From Nannochloropsis salina CCMP1776 (Eukaryota; Sar; Eustigmatophyceae; Eustigmatales; Monodopsidaceae), in the NCBI GenBank assembly GCA_004565275.1, contig SDOX01000020.1:251189-315188 (forward strand): a stretch of DNA of 64,000 bases, read 5' to 3'. Shown in pieces: positions 22,353 to 32,262 of this stretch. Below the pieces are notes generated by a model. That model was not told where the DNA came from. It did no database searches and saw nothing but the letters and a program-made list of their open reading frames with translations. Made by a program: the position numbers and the translations under genes. Every line of letters starts with the position of its first letter. The first letter of the stretch is position 1.

Positions 22353-23494
22353 TTGTGATCAACCAGCCCATCAAAAGCAGGAAAAGTACATCACATACTA
22401 TCGTATTACTACTAGATCAGCTACCTCTGGCCATAACACCGATCATAACAAGAGGATATGTAGTAAATGTTAGTCTGACGTAGTTTACCTCAGCCGGTGC
22501 AACGGCCGGCAACGGCCGTTACGTAAGGCGCAGTTGTGATTAGGCGCAGTGCTTGCAATTCCCTTCCATGCGGTTCTTGACCGCCAAAGAAGACACCAAA
22601 ACAATTATGCTGGCAAGTGATTCCTCTGTGTGAGAGCGGTGATCGTAGCCTTATCCGCTATAGCACTAAGCGTTTGAATCGACATCTTCCCTGGATCTTG
22701 GCTATCTATCACCTTCTGTCAAGCGCACATACTCCTGTCTGCTTGCGAGTGTACTCCCAACGCTATCTGTGTGCACGGGCGGTGCGTAAGACGTCATAAG
22801 TACGATAGTATAGCCTCTGTCGCTGGACCATGAACACGTAAGCTACTGTTGTTTCCGGATGCCGCTAATCATCGGCTACAGCAGGCAGCGCCATCCTTCT
22901 TGAAGATCAATTTGACGTGACGCTCGAATCACGTCGCTCTAGTCGACATCGCACTTCACTGCGCCCTTTGTCAATGGTCGCAACTGGTCGTGATTTAGGC
23001 CCACTGTAAAATCGGAGAAACGCAAGACATGCGCACGTAACAGGTATCTCCACAGGCGTCGCGAGACGTCGGAAACCTGAGAGATGGGAAGAAGGTCTGA
23101 GGCAACGCCGATGTTTGGGAAGTATGGTGTCAGTCGTTCCTTTCACTTGAGCGTGTCGTGGCCGACATTCGCTGCCCGCAACGTCGACCAGAATTGCGCG
23201 GCTTGCCTGTTCAAGTGTGCTTATTTTGCTCTGCTATTTTTAAGATAGAGCCGCGTTGTCTGTCGCCTTATTGCTTAAAATCGCGCACAATGCTTGACAT
23301 GAATACAATCCCCGGTACTCACCATGGATGCGAGACAGAGAACTAGCCACCAGGGACAACAACATAGCAGTGAATCAGAAAATAATTGAATGCGGCACCT
23401 CTTGCGCATTGGAACAATCACACACAAAGTCACATACATGTCTGTTCATTCCCATACTGAAGCAACTGCACAGGAAAGCGAAAAGTCTAAAGTC

Positions 23495-23935
23495 ATGATC
23501 TCCAAGCTTTCAGTCGCCACGCTACTCCTTCTCGGACTCTGCACCGCTCAGGTCGCTGCACGTGGGTACATGAGGACGATGGATGCAACGGCCTACGTGC
23601 GGGATGATTTCAATGCCTCTGTCGCCATGCCTCTGCGAGTGAGACCTGGCCGGGTGTATGAATTCAGCACACCCGCAGATACTGACGATGACCGTTTTGT
23701 CAATATTCAGTGCCCGCAGCCCAAGAAAGCACAAAAGAAAGGCTTTTTAACTTATCTCAGCTACATTAATAGCTTTCCGGACACCCCTGTTTACGTCTAT
23801 CAACTCGGCGATGGTTATGAGGACAATCAGGGAACAATGTACAGCGCTCGAGATGAGCCTGGGTACGGGTCTCTGCTTCCTCTCTTCTGCAGCAACGGTG
23901 TGCTTACCGTTGCCTTCAACTATCAGGGTACCTAA
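23495..23935 (+). CDS. Small secreted protein of unknown function
   Basis: The predicted protein has 146 residues from the ATG at 23495; the frame is open further left but lacks coding character. Residues 1-22 form a classic signal peptide (MISKLSVATLLLLGLCTAQVAA), with likely cleavage after AQVAA or nearby. The mature part has about 124 residues and includes DDFNASVAMPLRV, RPGRVYEFSTPADTDDDRF, VNIQCPQPKKAQKK and PLFCSNGVLTVAFNYQG. Its two cysteines could form one disulfide, and NAS is a possible N-glycosylation site. No family is recognised. It sits between two copies of a repeat whose translation shows weak resemblance (REF...P...DESLIDVKI against YEF...P...DDRFVNIQC). It may be the intact member of a small local gene family. 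The predicted stop is at 23933-23935; an additional 3' exon cannot be excluded. Confidence 0.6.
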   Translation: MISKLSVATLLLLGLCTAQVAARGYMRTMDATAYVRDDFNASVAMPLRVRPGRVYEFSTPADTDDDRFVNIQCPQPKKAQKKGFLTYLSYINSFPDTPVYVYQLGDGYEDNQGTMYSARDEPGYGSLLPLFCSNGVLTVAFNYQGT

Positions 23936-24308
23936 AGGGTTCTTCTCGAGAGGGGAAAGCCCGTCTTGCGCTTAATGTCCTCTCAAGCTGGCTTCAGCCT
24001 TCATGCGAAATACAACATCGTTGTCAAAAGACGTGGCATGGCGTATGTGTATTGTGTATCTGGGGCGGTGTAAACGCTCCACTTTGATATGCTCCCTGTG
24101 GGTGTGTTTGCGTATGACAGCCTTTTGAGTAGTAGGGACACCTTCCAAAAGCTCATGTTGGGATGCAAAACTTTAATTTAAGTGAGTAACGGATCAGAGG
24201 CTGGTAGATTGTAGTGAGAATATGGCTCAGTGAGTAGATGAAAGAAGAAGCCCAAAATGAAGAGCAAACCAAGAAGGCCGTGTATGCGTACAATTCTTTC
24301 ACTGTTAA

Positions 24309-24593
24309 TGCTCGATCTTCTATGACTGTATCGATGTAGTACAGCGTCTCACTTCCTGACAACCTCTGCGACATAGACACAGTCACTGTGAATACAACTT
24401 ATGTATCTGCGACTCACACTGCTACGACCCCCTTTGTCAAGGACGCAAGGATACCTTTCCATGTCGTCGCACCGTGCGTGCGACTCGCACGCCCGACATC
24501 AGGCAGCATTCGAGAATTTGCGGTCTCGCCAACAGCAAGATGGCCGATCCCTTTCTTCACTCAGCCCAAAGATGAAAGTCTTATTGATGTCAA
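24309..24593 (+). pseudogene. Repeat copy 2: continuous duplicated gene-like fragment
   Basis: This is the uninterrupted counterpart of copy 1. An open stretch from 24388 to 24600 (MNTTYVSATHTATTPFVKDA...KDESLIDVKI) lacks a signal peptide, and an in-frame TAG lies upstream at 24337-24339. I read it as a decayed gene copy, possibly related to the secreted protein gene 370 bases to the left. Confidence 0.55.
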
Positions 24594-24953
24594 AATATGA
24601 CGCTACATATATAGGGACAAGGTCTCGTAAAATTGTACGCGCCCTTGTACCCGCACAGAAGATGGGCTGGCTAGGAGTCTCTTACGCGCAATAAATGCCA
24701 CCGCTGAATTTCGATCAACTTCACATTGTACGAGATGGCCCCTTGTATCATAAATCTATGTAGTAAGACGAAAAATAATCCTTAATCTCGTGTTGCGACG
24801 TAAAAAGGTCAAAATTGGCCCGTGATCCCGTGCTTAACGTGCCGTTACCTTCCTTAGGCTACCCGGAGCGAGCTTCTCGGGCGAACTCGTAACGGTTGCT
24901 GGACCTCCGTCCCGAACCTCCTTCCGAGCTTTCGTCCTGAAGCTCCTTTCTAG

Positions 24954-25115
24954 TCGCTACTCAGAACCTACTAGTAGAGCGATTTTCCTATTTTGACAGT
25001 ACTGGGAGTTGCTAGCTATCTAGCTATCGTTACTCATAGCCACTACTCAGTACCTACTACTTGTGCGCTCTCCCAATTTTAGTACTGATAGTATAGCTAG
25101 CTAGCTAGCAATTGT
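24954..25115. repeat. Imperfect tandem duplication of about 80 bases
   Basis: Two diverged units share the order ctactcag-acctact, then agcg/gcgct, then atttt-agtact, and end in gctagctatctagc or gctagctagctagc runs. The first unit spans about 24954-25030 and the second about 25038-25115. Confidence 0.55.
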
Positions 25116-25171
25116 TCTTGGGCAAGATTACTGCCCATATTTCACACTCAAAGCCTACATTTACAAGACAG

Positions 25172-25197
25172 GCAACTTCATGCAGTGATGAAGTTGC
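25172..25197. other. Perfect 10-bp hairpin
   Basis: The arms gcaacttcat and atgaagttgc are exact reverse complements around the loop gcagtg. No T run follows, and its function is unknown. Confidence 0.5.
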
Positions 25198-25496
25198 AGT
25201 GATGTCAAATAGGTTTTCCTCAGCTCCGTTGTTCAATTAAATGACATGCGCAGCAGCCTGGGTTCGACCCTCTCCTTCCCTGCAACAAACTTATGTTGCC
25301 GTCGGTTTTTTAGTATGGCTGGTATGAAGAAAAAACGGATTTTCCAAAGCAATCCTTCTTGGAGGTATACTAAGGGCTATAAATTGGGACGTGCGCTGAT
25401 TCGGAATGATTTACGGTAATTTCTGATATATCATACACGCATTATATTCTTACACCGTTCTTCCCCGCACAGACTAAAGATAGGATAAAAGATTGT

Positions 25497-26063
25497 ATGT
25501 CTTTACCCAAATACATGGAAATACTTCTTCTTGAAGCAGCAGTACATGTCCCCGCTCATAACTTTGTAAAATTGACGAGAGAAGAGCGGTCGATTTTCCT
25601 AAGACTCTCAAAAAACTTCGTAGAGAACACCCAACGACAGGTGCCTGCTATGGGCAAGAGGGAGGAAGGAAAGGAAGAGGCGGAAAGGACGGCCCCAATG
25701 AATCATCTATACTTTACACACCTCTATAAGCGATTTGCAGTCGTTCGAGACTGCGTAAAGGCAAGCTTCTCCCTGGAATCCCTCGAAGCCGACGTGCCAG
25801 TTCTTTTGATTCATATCCCTGTGGGGCTCTTGAATACGTATGCAAATGTTTCGACAGCACCAGCACCAACAAATGACAAGCGTGAAGCAAAAGGAGACAG
25901 ACAGAGTAATGAAGCAAAGAATAAAATAGAGGCTCGTGAAAGATGGAATGACAGACCGATCTGTACTCCAGGCAGATCGAATGGAAGGACGACCATAACG
26001 ATGATTACAAAGAACGATGTTTGCTTTGCTCTTATCGCTGTTGTGATCGTCTTTGCGGGATAA
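25497..26063 (+). CDS. Orphan protein with a C-terminal membrane segment
   Basis: The 188-residue open frame sits in the AT-richer island. The N-terminal half is mixed and helical-looking (LTREERSIFLRLSKNFVENTQ). The middle has a hydrophobic strand pair (VPVLLIHIPVGLLNTY), followed by a charged linker rich in Lys/Glu/Arg/Asn. The protein ends with VCFALIAVVIVFAG, a hydrophobic tail of about 14 residues, which suggests tail anchoring or a GPI-type signal. No family is recognised. The sequence just upstream (ttcttccccgcacag at about 25456-25470) looks like a splice acceptor, so an upstream exon may exist; I could not join one in phase. Real gene status is uncertain. Confidence 0.4.
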   Translation: MSLPKYMEILLLEAAVHVPAHNFVKLTREERSIFLRLSKNFVENTQRQVPAMGKREEGKEEAERTAPMNHLYFTHLYKRFAVVRDCVKASFSLESLEADVPVLLIHIPVGLLNTYANVSTAPAPTNDKREAKGDRQSNEAKNKIEARERWNDRPICTPGRSNGRTTITMITKNDVCFALIAVVIVFAG

Positions 26064-26067
26064 AGTA

Positions 26068-26200
26068 TCGATGCTTGCTTGCCTGTGGTCGAGGGATATC
26101 GTATCGAATTTGCTATTTGTTCGGTTTTATGGAACTAAAAATCGATGCTTGCTCGGCTACGATCGATACTTGCTAGGCTGTGATCGATGCTTTTGACTGA
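26068..26200. repeat. Short tandem repeat of atcgatgcttgct units
   Basis: At least four related units occur, two of them adjacent 21-mers (atcgatgcttgctcggctacg and a near copy). They lie directly after the orphan frame. Confidence 0.55.
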
Positions 26201-26793
26201 CTCTGTCGTAAGATACGTCGACAATCTGTTTTGCATCATTTAAATTGCTTTGTTGATCGCTCCGGCACGAGCTCGATAAAAAGGATTAACAAGCCGATGA
26301 GACGTACCAATTTTATGAGGTGGAGAGAGGAGCGCGTCTGCTTCACTTTGTGCGATGCTGCGGGAGCAGACTCGTGTGAATAATCTCATCTATTTTTAGG
26401 AACCACTGATATGACATATGGATCTCGCTCTATTCATAGCTTAAAGGGAGATTTTCCCAAGCATTTGTTGGTGCTATCCTTTTTGGCTCTACCTGCTTCT
26501 TGAAGTGCCCTGCGCGATATGAGCTCGCTCCCTGCCATCCCAGGCCGTACCACAATGTTACTTTGACAAATCATATGCATGGTGTCACGTTCGATCAAAG
26601 ACTGCTGCAATTGATAATATACGTGAGCAAGCCGATGATGATGGCAAAGAGTGGCTTATCACGACGTGAACTCCCTCTTTCAGCCCCCCATCCGTATCGA
26701 TTTCTTAGGCACGTATACTGAAATTCTCCTCTTACACATTTCTGGATAGAATTGCACCGCTGAAGGCAGAGAAAGCGGGTGGGAAATTCCACC
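26201..26793. other. Spacer upstream of the hydrolase gene
   Basis: No supported gene is seen. It presumably contains the promoter of the gene starting at 26794. Confidence 0.45.
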
Positions 26794-28335
26794 ATGGTTC
26801 TGGACACTCCGGCACTCCTGGGATTGGTGATCTACGCGATAGTCATCTCGTGGCTGTCTTGGTTATTGTTTCGCATGCTCTTTCCCCCCCACGCTTCTCC
26901 TGCCACTCTGCATATCAAGGACTATGGAGAGGACCGCCGCAAAATTCCTTATGTAGCACCGTGCGCGATACCGGAGCACATTGTTTGTAAAGAGAAATAC
27001 ATCCTTAATTCCCGGGGCATGCTGCTGCATACGTGCGAATGGTGGCCTCAGCACGTCGGTGACAAGCCACGAGCCCTGGTCGTGCAGTGTTGTGGGTTTG
27101 CGGACTCTAACACCTTTCTGCCCATGACACGGTCCATTCGCTTGGCTCAGCAAGGCTTTGCGGTGGTAGGGATGGATCCTGAAGGGCATGGGCGGAGTGA
27201 CGGATTACATGCCTACGTGCCTTCTTTTGCTGCCATTGTGGAAGACTATTGGCAGTGGTTCACGCGAGACATACGATCCAACTCCGCTTACGCCGGGCTG
27301 CCCACTTTCCTCCTCGGGGAGTCGATGGGCGGGAACGTGGTGGTCCAGCTCCTGCTCCGGGACGGGTTGGAACAGACGAATTACTTCCAAGGCGCCATAA
27401 TGCTTGCGCCCATGCTGGAGGTTTCTCCTCGCATGAAACCCCCCGAGGCTTTGGTCACCTTCCTCCGTCATCTCGCACCTTTCTTGCCCACACTACCCGT
27501 GACCCCTACCAAGGACCTCTTGAGCAAAGCGTTCCGACGTGCGGAAGTTCTGGCCATGGCACAGAAAGCTCCATACGGCTACAGGCTCAAGCCCAGGCTG
27601 GGGACCGCGCTCCAGGTGAGACAATTGGAAGCTTGTAGAAGGTTCTGGAAGGCGTGAGACAATTGGAAGCTTCTAGAAGGTGTTGAAAGTCGTGCGTCAA
27701 TTTTGTGTGTCTTGGATGAGTCCCTGGCTGGCCCAGCTTGACGTATGTTGCCCTCCTTATCCCTCCCCTAATTTCCTTCCCCCTGCCAGCTCCTGGAGGC
27801 CACAGAGCTTGTGACCCAACGTGCCTCCGAGGTGCAACACCCCTACCTCCTCCTCCAAGGGGATTCCGACGTGGTGACGTGCCCGGAGACCGTCAAGGTG
27901 AGCAAGAGGAAGCGCTCCCTGCGTGCGGGAGACGGGCCTTGCCAGGGATGCTCAGGGTTCCTGTACTGCGTGCGGGAGACGGGCCTTGCCAGGCATGCTC
28001 AGGATTCCTGTCCTTCCCTCTCTCGATCTCTACCTTTCCCCGGACGCTACCTGCAGGTGTTTCATGCCAAGTCCGGGAGTCGAGAGAAAGAGCTTAAACT
28101 GTATGAGGGTATGTGGCACTCTCTCTTAAGCGGCGAGCTAGAGGAGAACATCGAGACGGTCTATCGGGACATTTTCGCCTGGCTCGACCGCCGCTTGTCG
28201 CCAGAGGAGGACGAAAAGAGGCCAGGGAGGGGGCAGCAGGGAGGGAATTCAAAGGGTATACTTGTCCAGGATGGTTCAAGAGATGGTGAGGCGCGTAGGC
28301 GGAGCGGGCGCCGGACAGGAGAAGCGATGGATTAG
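26794..28335 (+). CDS. Membrane-anchored alpha/beta hydrolase, monoacylglycerol-lipase-like
   Basis: Exons 26794-27615, 27790-27897 and 28057-28335 give 402 residues. The start ccaccATGg is an excellent Kozak match. Residues about 6-32 form a transmembrane helix (LLGLVIYAIVISWLSWLLF). The hydrolase core has the MGL-type HGxGR-like segment (MDPEGHGRSDG), the nucleophile elbow LLGESMGGNV, an acid in LLQGDSDVVTCPETV, and the histidine in GMWHSLLSGE. These residues complete a Ser-Asp-His triad. The family cleaves monoacylglycerols, lysophospholipids or related esters, and the anchor suggests action at the ER or lipid droplet surface. The C-terminal 50 residues are a charged, low-complexity extension. 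Both introns contain fresh-looking tandem duplications. Intron 2 is 159 bases with no stop in the coding frame, so a retained form would insert 53 residues next to the catalytic Asp. Confidence 0.87.
27616..27690 (+). repeat. 38-base tandem duplication that copies the 5' splice site
   Basis: The sequence gtgagacaattggaagctt occurs at 27616 and again at 27654, so the intron starts with two copies of its own donor region. Confidence 0.75.
27919..28011 (+). repeat. 47-base tandem duplication inside intron 2
   Basis: Two units beginning ctgcgtgcgggagacgggcc lie head to tail, with about three mismatches. The duplication keeps the surrounding frame free of stops. Confidence 0.75.
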
Positions 28336-29183
28336 TAGAGTAGAGTCACGGAGCACGGGGACCGGTGGGTAAATGGATAGGTCGCGTGGGGTATATGAGT
28401 CTGTAAAAAGCGCCAAATGAGAAATTTTAAAGAAAGCTAATGGAAAGTGAACGGAAGCGAATCACGTTGTGGAGGGCGAAGAAGCCCCGACGCGCCCCCA
28501 ATGATTGTGTAGAAAGACAAGGCGCCTCCTGGCCGACCAACTACTTTGTCCCCCTGTAAATTAAGCTCTCCTTCGATGATTCATTCCCACAAATAGGGCA
28601 TGAAGATATATTTAAATAAGATTGAGTTTCTCCTATCGCATCCTGTGGGGCATTTGTCGGGCAAGAAGCATTAAGCATGGGCCTGAAGATCCAGGGTAGG
28701 GAATACGAAGACTTTTGGGGAGAGGTAGATCGGAGGTAGGAAGCGCCCCCCGCCTCATACCTCAATATATAGGCGGTAGGAGGCATTCACGAGATAATTT
28801 TCATAACGAGCTAGTAATGATCAGGCTGGCTTAAAGGGCGGGCCTGAGGGGAAAAAAAAAAAGCAAAGCAGGAAAAGATCGCAGGCAAGAACCATGCGTC
28901 GCACATTAATTCCCTGAAATCGAGTGCTCAGGTCACAAATATGAAATCGAAACTCAATGCAAACGCACAACGATTCCATCGAAGCTCTACACATCCTTAA
29001 TCAGCCCTCTCCATCCGCACCACCTTGCCAGCCCCGTAGAGCCCCCTACGAGCTATGCGTGACTTCCGCTCCTCTGGGAAGATCTTTGGGTGTATACGCT
29101 TCGAATTTATAGCTGCCCACGCAATCCTGCCCCGTTCGTTGCCCCCTCCTACATCCATCGATAGGTGGGCCCAGTGCTCATTC
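28336..29183. other. Convergent intergenic region
   Basis: This holds the 3' flanks of the hydrolase gene (+) and the sphingosine-phosphate lyase gene (-), with a poly-A run at 28852-28862. I see no supported gene. Confidence 0.5.
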
Positions 29184-31046
29184 TCACGATTTCAACACGC
29201 AGTCTGTGTATGTTCCCAGCATTTCATTCACGGGACCGGCCGGCAAAGTGGCCGCCATGCCGTAAATGGCCGCATTCCCCTTTATCGAGCCCTTATCTTT
29301 CTCCGTCTTTCCCTCTTTTATGTCTTCAAGAGCCTCGCCAGCTACCTCTCTCAAGTCCTGTAGGAAGCTTTCCTCCCGCCCCACATGCCGCAGAGTGCAG
29401 CAGAGATGCAGCCCGGGTGGAGACTGCAAACTGTTCAGACTCCATCCCTTTTTACTCATGCGGTCACCGACACCGTAGATATCCAAGCCATTCGTTCCTC
29501 CCACGCATACGATCATCGCCGGGGCCGTGCCCAACAAGCGGATGCCTGGGATTCCTTCCCGCACACCCTGCGCGATCCTTCTGGCGGTGCTCAAGACCGC
29601 TCCAGCCCGCTCTATGTATCCAGATTCCCCCACATGCATCAGGGCTGCCCAACAGGCGGCACTCAAAGCCCCAGGGCGCGATCCTGCCAGGGTTGGTGTC
29701 ACGTACAGACCCCCTGTCCAGGACGGGAAGCAGAAGTACTGGTAGCGACGCAAGGCCTTGCTCCGGTAACAGAGCACCGAGGTGCCTTTGGCCGCGTACC
29801 CGTACTTATGGGTGTCGATGCTCAAGGAGGTGACTCCGGGCAGTGAGAAATCGACGGTGGGGAGGTCGGAAAAACCGGCGCGGCGGGCAAAGGGAAGGAT
29901 GAACCCCCCTAGGCAACAGTCCACGTGCACGCTGACCCCGTACTTCCGGCCCAGGCGGGAGACTCCGGCAATGTCGTCGATCGCGCCCTGAGCAAACGTG
30001 GGTGCACTCGCGTACAGCAGGACGGTGGAGGCGGTGATCGCAGCCTCCATGGCGCTCAGGTCTAGTTGGTAGGTGATCAGGTCCATGGGCACGAGGATGA
30101 GGCGCAATCCCATCAGGTCCGCGGCTTTGTGCACCGCCGCGTGGGCAGAGACGCAGGCGACCATCTCCCCCTCCGTCTTTCCGACCCCTTTCTCCGCCCA
30201 GGCACGGTCTCGGCTCGCCTTGACGGCCAAGAGGATCGATTCCGTCCCGCCTGACGTCAAACACCCCACCACGTCCGGGTCCCCCCCGTCCACGAGCCGG
30301 CAGACCATCCCGCACACCTCGCTCTCGAACTTCATCACGCTCGGCCACAGGTCGGGGTGCAGGGGGTTCGCCAAGGCGTACAAGGCACTCGCACGGCCCA
30401 TCAAGTTCCCCACTGCCTCCTCTCCCCCATAGACCGCCCCGGACACCCACCCGTCCTTCCACTTCCTCTCCTCCTTGGCCACGAAGCCCTCCATCTCCCG
30501 GAGGAGAGCCTCGGCCGCCAGCCCCTCCGTGGGCAGGGAACGCCTCCCTCCCCCCGTGTGACTGCCATTGTTCCAGCCTGGGGGCCTCAGCGAACGCTCC
30601 AGGGAGGCCTCCAGAGCACGCGTCTCTGCCTCCAGTTTTCTTCGCACGGGCCCCGCCTGCCGTATGGCGTTATAGACGACACCTTTTACACGCGAGTTCA
30701 GTGTGTGCCATTGGAGACGACGGAGGTGGCGGACAGCCTGGATTGTGTTGTACAACACCAGTAGAGCGAGTATGTCGTGGAAAAGGGTGAGGTAGGGGGT
30801 GTAATGGGGCGCAAGGGGGCTAGGGGAGAGGATAAACAGGAGGCGAGAAAGGAGGGAGGGTGGAAGCGCGATCGTGTGGACCGTTGAAGAGTTAAAATTA
30901 TGGACTTCAGAGAATGCGGGTGCGAAGGCAATTTTTATGCGTAGAACCATTGCGGCAAAACCAACTATGGGCAGGAAAAAATGGCCCCGGAGCCATTGGT
31001 AGTAGATAGAATCACGCTGTAGAAGTAGAGCCCGACGTGTAAGCAT
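29184..31046 (-). CDS. SGPL1: Sphingosine-1-phosphate lyase
   Basis: One exon of 620 residues starts at the first in-frame ATG (31044-31046). This PLP-dependent ER enzyme cleaves phosphorylated long-chain bases to a fatty aldehyde and phosphoethanolamine. Two hydrophobic segments near the N-terminus (around residues 25-40, and LTLFHDILALLVLYNTI) serve as membrane anchor. Family motifs are GWVSGAVYGG, NPLHPDLWPSVMKFESEV, CLTSGGTESILLAVKA, SAHAAVHKAADLMG, VHVDCCLGGFILPF and SIDTHKYGYAAKGTSV, whose Lys is the PLP Schiff-base residue. SWTGGLYVTPTLAGSRPGAL follows. The length fits the family (about 550-600). The C-terminal 40 residues are Lys/Glu/Gly-rich and vary in the family. Confidence 0.95.
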   Translation of the reverse strand: MLTRRALLLQRDSIYYQWLRGHFFLPIVGFAAMVLRIKIAFAPAFSEVHNFNSSTVHTIALPPSLLSRLLFILSPSPLAPHYTPYLTLFHDILALLVLYNTIQAVRHLRRLQWHTLNSRVKGVVYNAIRQAGPVRRKLEAETRALEASLERSLRPPGWNNGSHTGGGRRSLPTEGLAAEALLREMEGFVAKEERKWKDGWVSGAVYGGEEAVGNLMGRASALYALANPLHPDLWPSVMKFESEVCGMVCRLVDGGDPDVVGCLTSGGTESILLAVKASRDRAWAEKGVGKTEGEMVACVSAHAAVHKAADLMGLRLILVPMDLITYQLDLSAMEAAITASTVLLYASAPTFAQGAIDDIAGVSRLGRKYGVSVHVDCCLGGFILPFARRAGFSDLPTVDFSLPGVTSLSIDTHKYGYAAKGTSVLCYRSKALRRYQYFCFPSWTGGLYVTPTLAGSRPGALSAACWAALMHVGESGYIERAGAVLSTARRIAQGVREGIPGIRLLGTAPAMIVCVGGTNGLDIYGVGDRMSKKGWSLNSLQSPPGLHLCCTLRHVGREESFLQDLREVAGEALEDIKEGKTEKDKGSIKGNAAIYGMAATLPAGPVNEMLGTYTDCVLKS

Positions 31047-32262
31047 TAGACGGGTATAGATATGTGAAATATAGGGTTGCAGATCGCCACGGCCATGTGA
31101 TGGGACACAATAGCGAAAGCGAGAGAATACAGAAAGAGAAAAAGAGAGCGAAAGAAAGCGAGTGAAACAAAAGGGAGGCACCGTAGGGAGGGAAATGGGA
31201 TCATCAGAAACATTGAATATCAGCAAATGATGCAGCGCCGAGAAATAGACACAAAATTGTAAGCACTTCAAGACACTTTTTCATCAGGAGGTAATTCAAA
31301 AAGAATGTATGGATATACACTTGGGTGAATCAATTTCTCTCTCGCCATGTAGAATGCAGGTGCAGTCCTTAATGTATGACTATTCGTTCAATCACTTACC
31401 ATGACTGCTAGCCCCAAAATAATAATGAGAAGCTTCAAAAGATCATAAGCACGCTTCACATCCTCCATGGTGATTAGGTACTAGATGATGAACGTATAAA
31501 TTGCGTGCATGGGAGGTGAGAGTTGTGGTGCCACGGCGGTATTCGTCACTTGAAGTTTTCCTTCGGGGGCATACGCGGGGGGTACGCAATACGAAAGCAA
31601 TCGAGGCAATTAAGCACCGCGTCTTCTACCGTACTGAAAGCGCTAACAAGTATGCGCCTTTATGAGCTATTCATAAACACAGGCATAATTATTTCTAAGC
31701 GGATTCTGCGAAGACAAAGGAGGTAACGCGATGGCGGCTATCTGCATGCCTGTCTAGCTCGGGCGTGAAGTATGCCCAATTCCCTCAACGTAGCTCATAT
31801 TTGTCTCATGCTGAAGGGGCAAATTCATGTATCGATACATTCCAAACTGTACATCTTTGCTTTGTTGCTAAGCTACGTAACTTCAAAAGGCTGAGATGGG
31901 AACTGGACAAATATCGCGCCGGAAAGCTGAAATAAATTACACAGCATGATTGTCCTCGGTGCTGGTCATTTCGCATCCTTTTTTGACTTTCAAACGGGCT
32001 CGCCTCTGAAAAAAGCCTTGCAACAGATCACTCTTATGTTGTAATCCTTAAGTAAATCAGGCTTTTCGTGTGTAACGCTAAAATCGTTCGCTAACTTGTA
32101 CGCATTTGAGTAGTCTGCATCAAGATGACCTCATCTACACAGGGCCGCCGTCTGCGCCGTCGCAGCGACTGAACCACAATTTTTCCTCCCCTTGCCTTTC
32201 TCGTTCCGTTGTATTTCCATTCCACCCTGTTACCAATTTCATCGTCGTCATTTACCTCGTGC
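31047..32262. other. Intergenic region between two minus-strand genes
   Basis: It contains the 5' flank of the S1P lyase gene and the 3' flank of the NTRC gene. It is AT-richer than its neighbours. The short open frame 31523-31726 has no recognisable content. Confidence 0.5.

Larger units (their letters stand above)
21429..23494. other. AT-richer gene-poor stretch left of the secreted-protein gene
   Basis: Base composition drops visibly compared with flanking genes. Apart from the split repeat copy (21581-21741 and 22253-22352) and its Lys/Phe-codon-like A- and T-rich insert, I find only short open frames with no recognisable content. Confidence 0.5.
24594..25496. other. AT-richer spacer with short repeats
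   Basis: No supported gene is seen. It contains an imperfect tandem duplication (24954-25115) and a small perfect hairpin (25172-25197), listed separately. Confidence 0.5.

Noticed and set aside
25240-25295. Possible tRNA T-arm (gggttcgaccc)
   Set aside because: No matching acceptor, D or anticodon stem can be formed around it, and the T-stem itself pairs poorly.
21429-26793. The AT-rich island as a transposon or virus-derived insertion
   Set aside because: I found no reverse transcriptase, integrase, transposase or capsid-like frame and no long terminal repeats; the direct repeat pair looks like duplicated host gene fragments.
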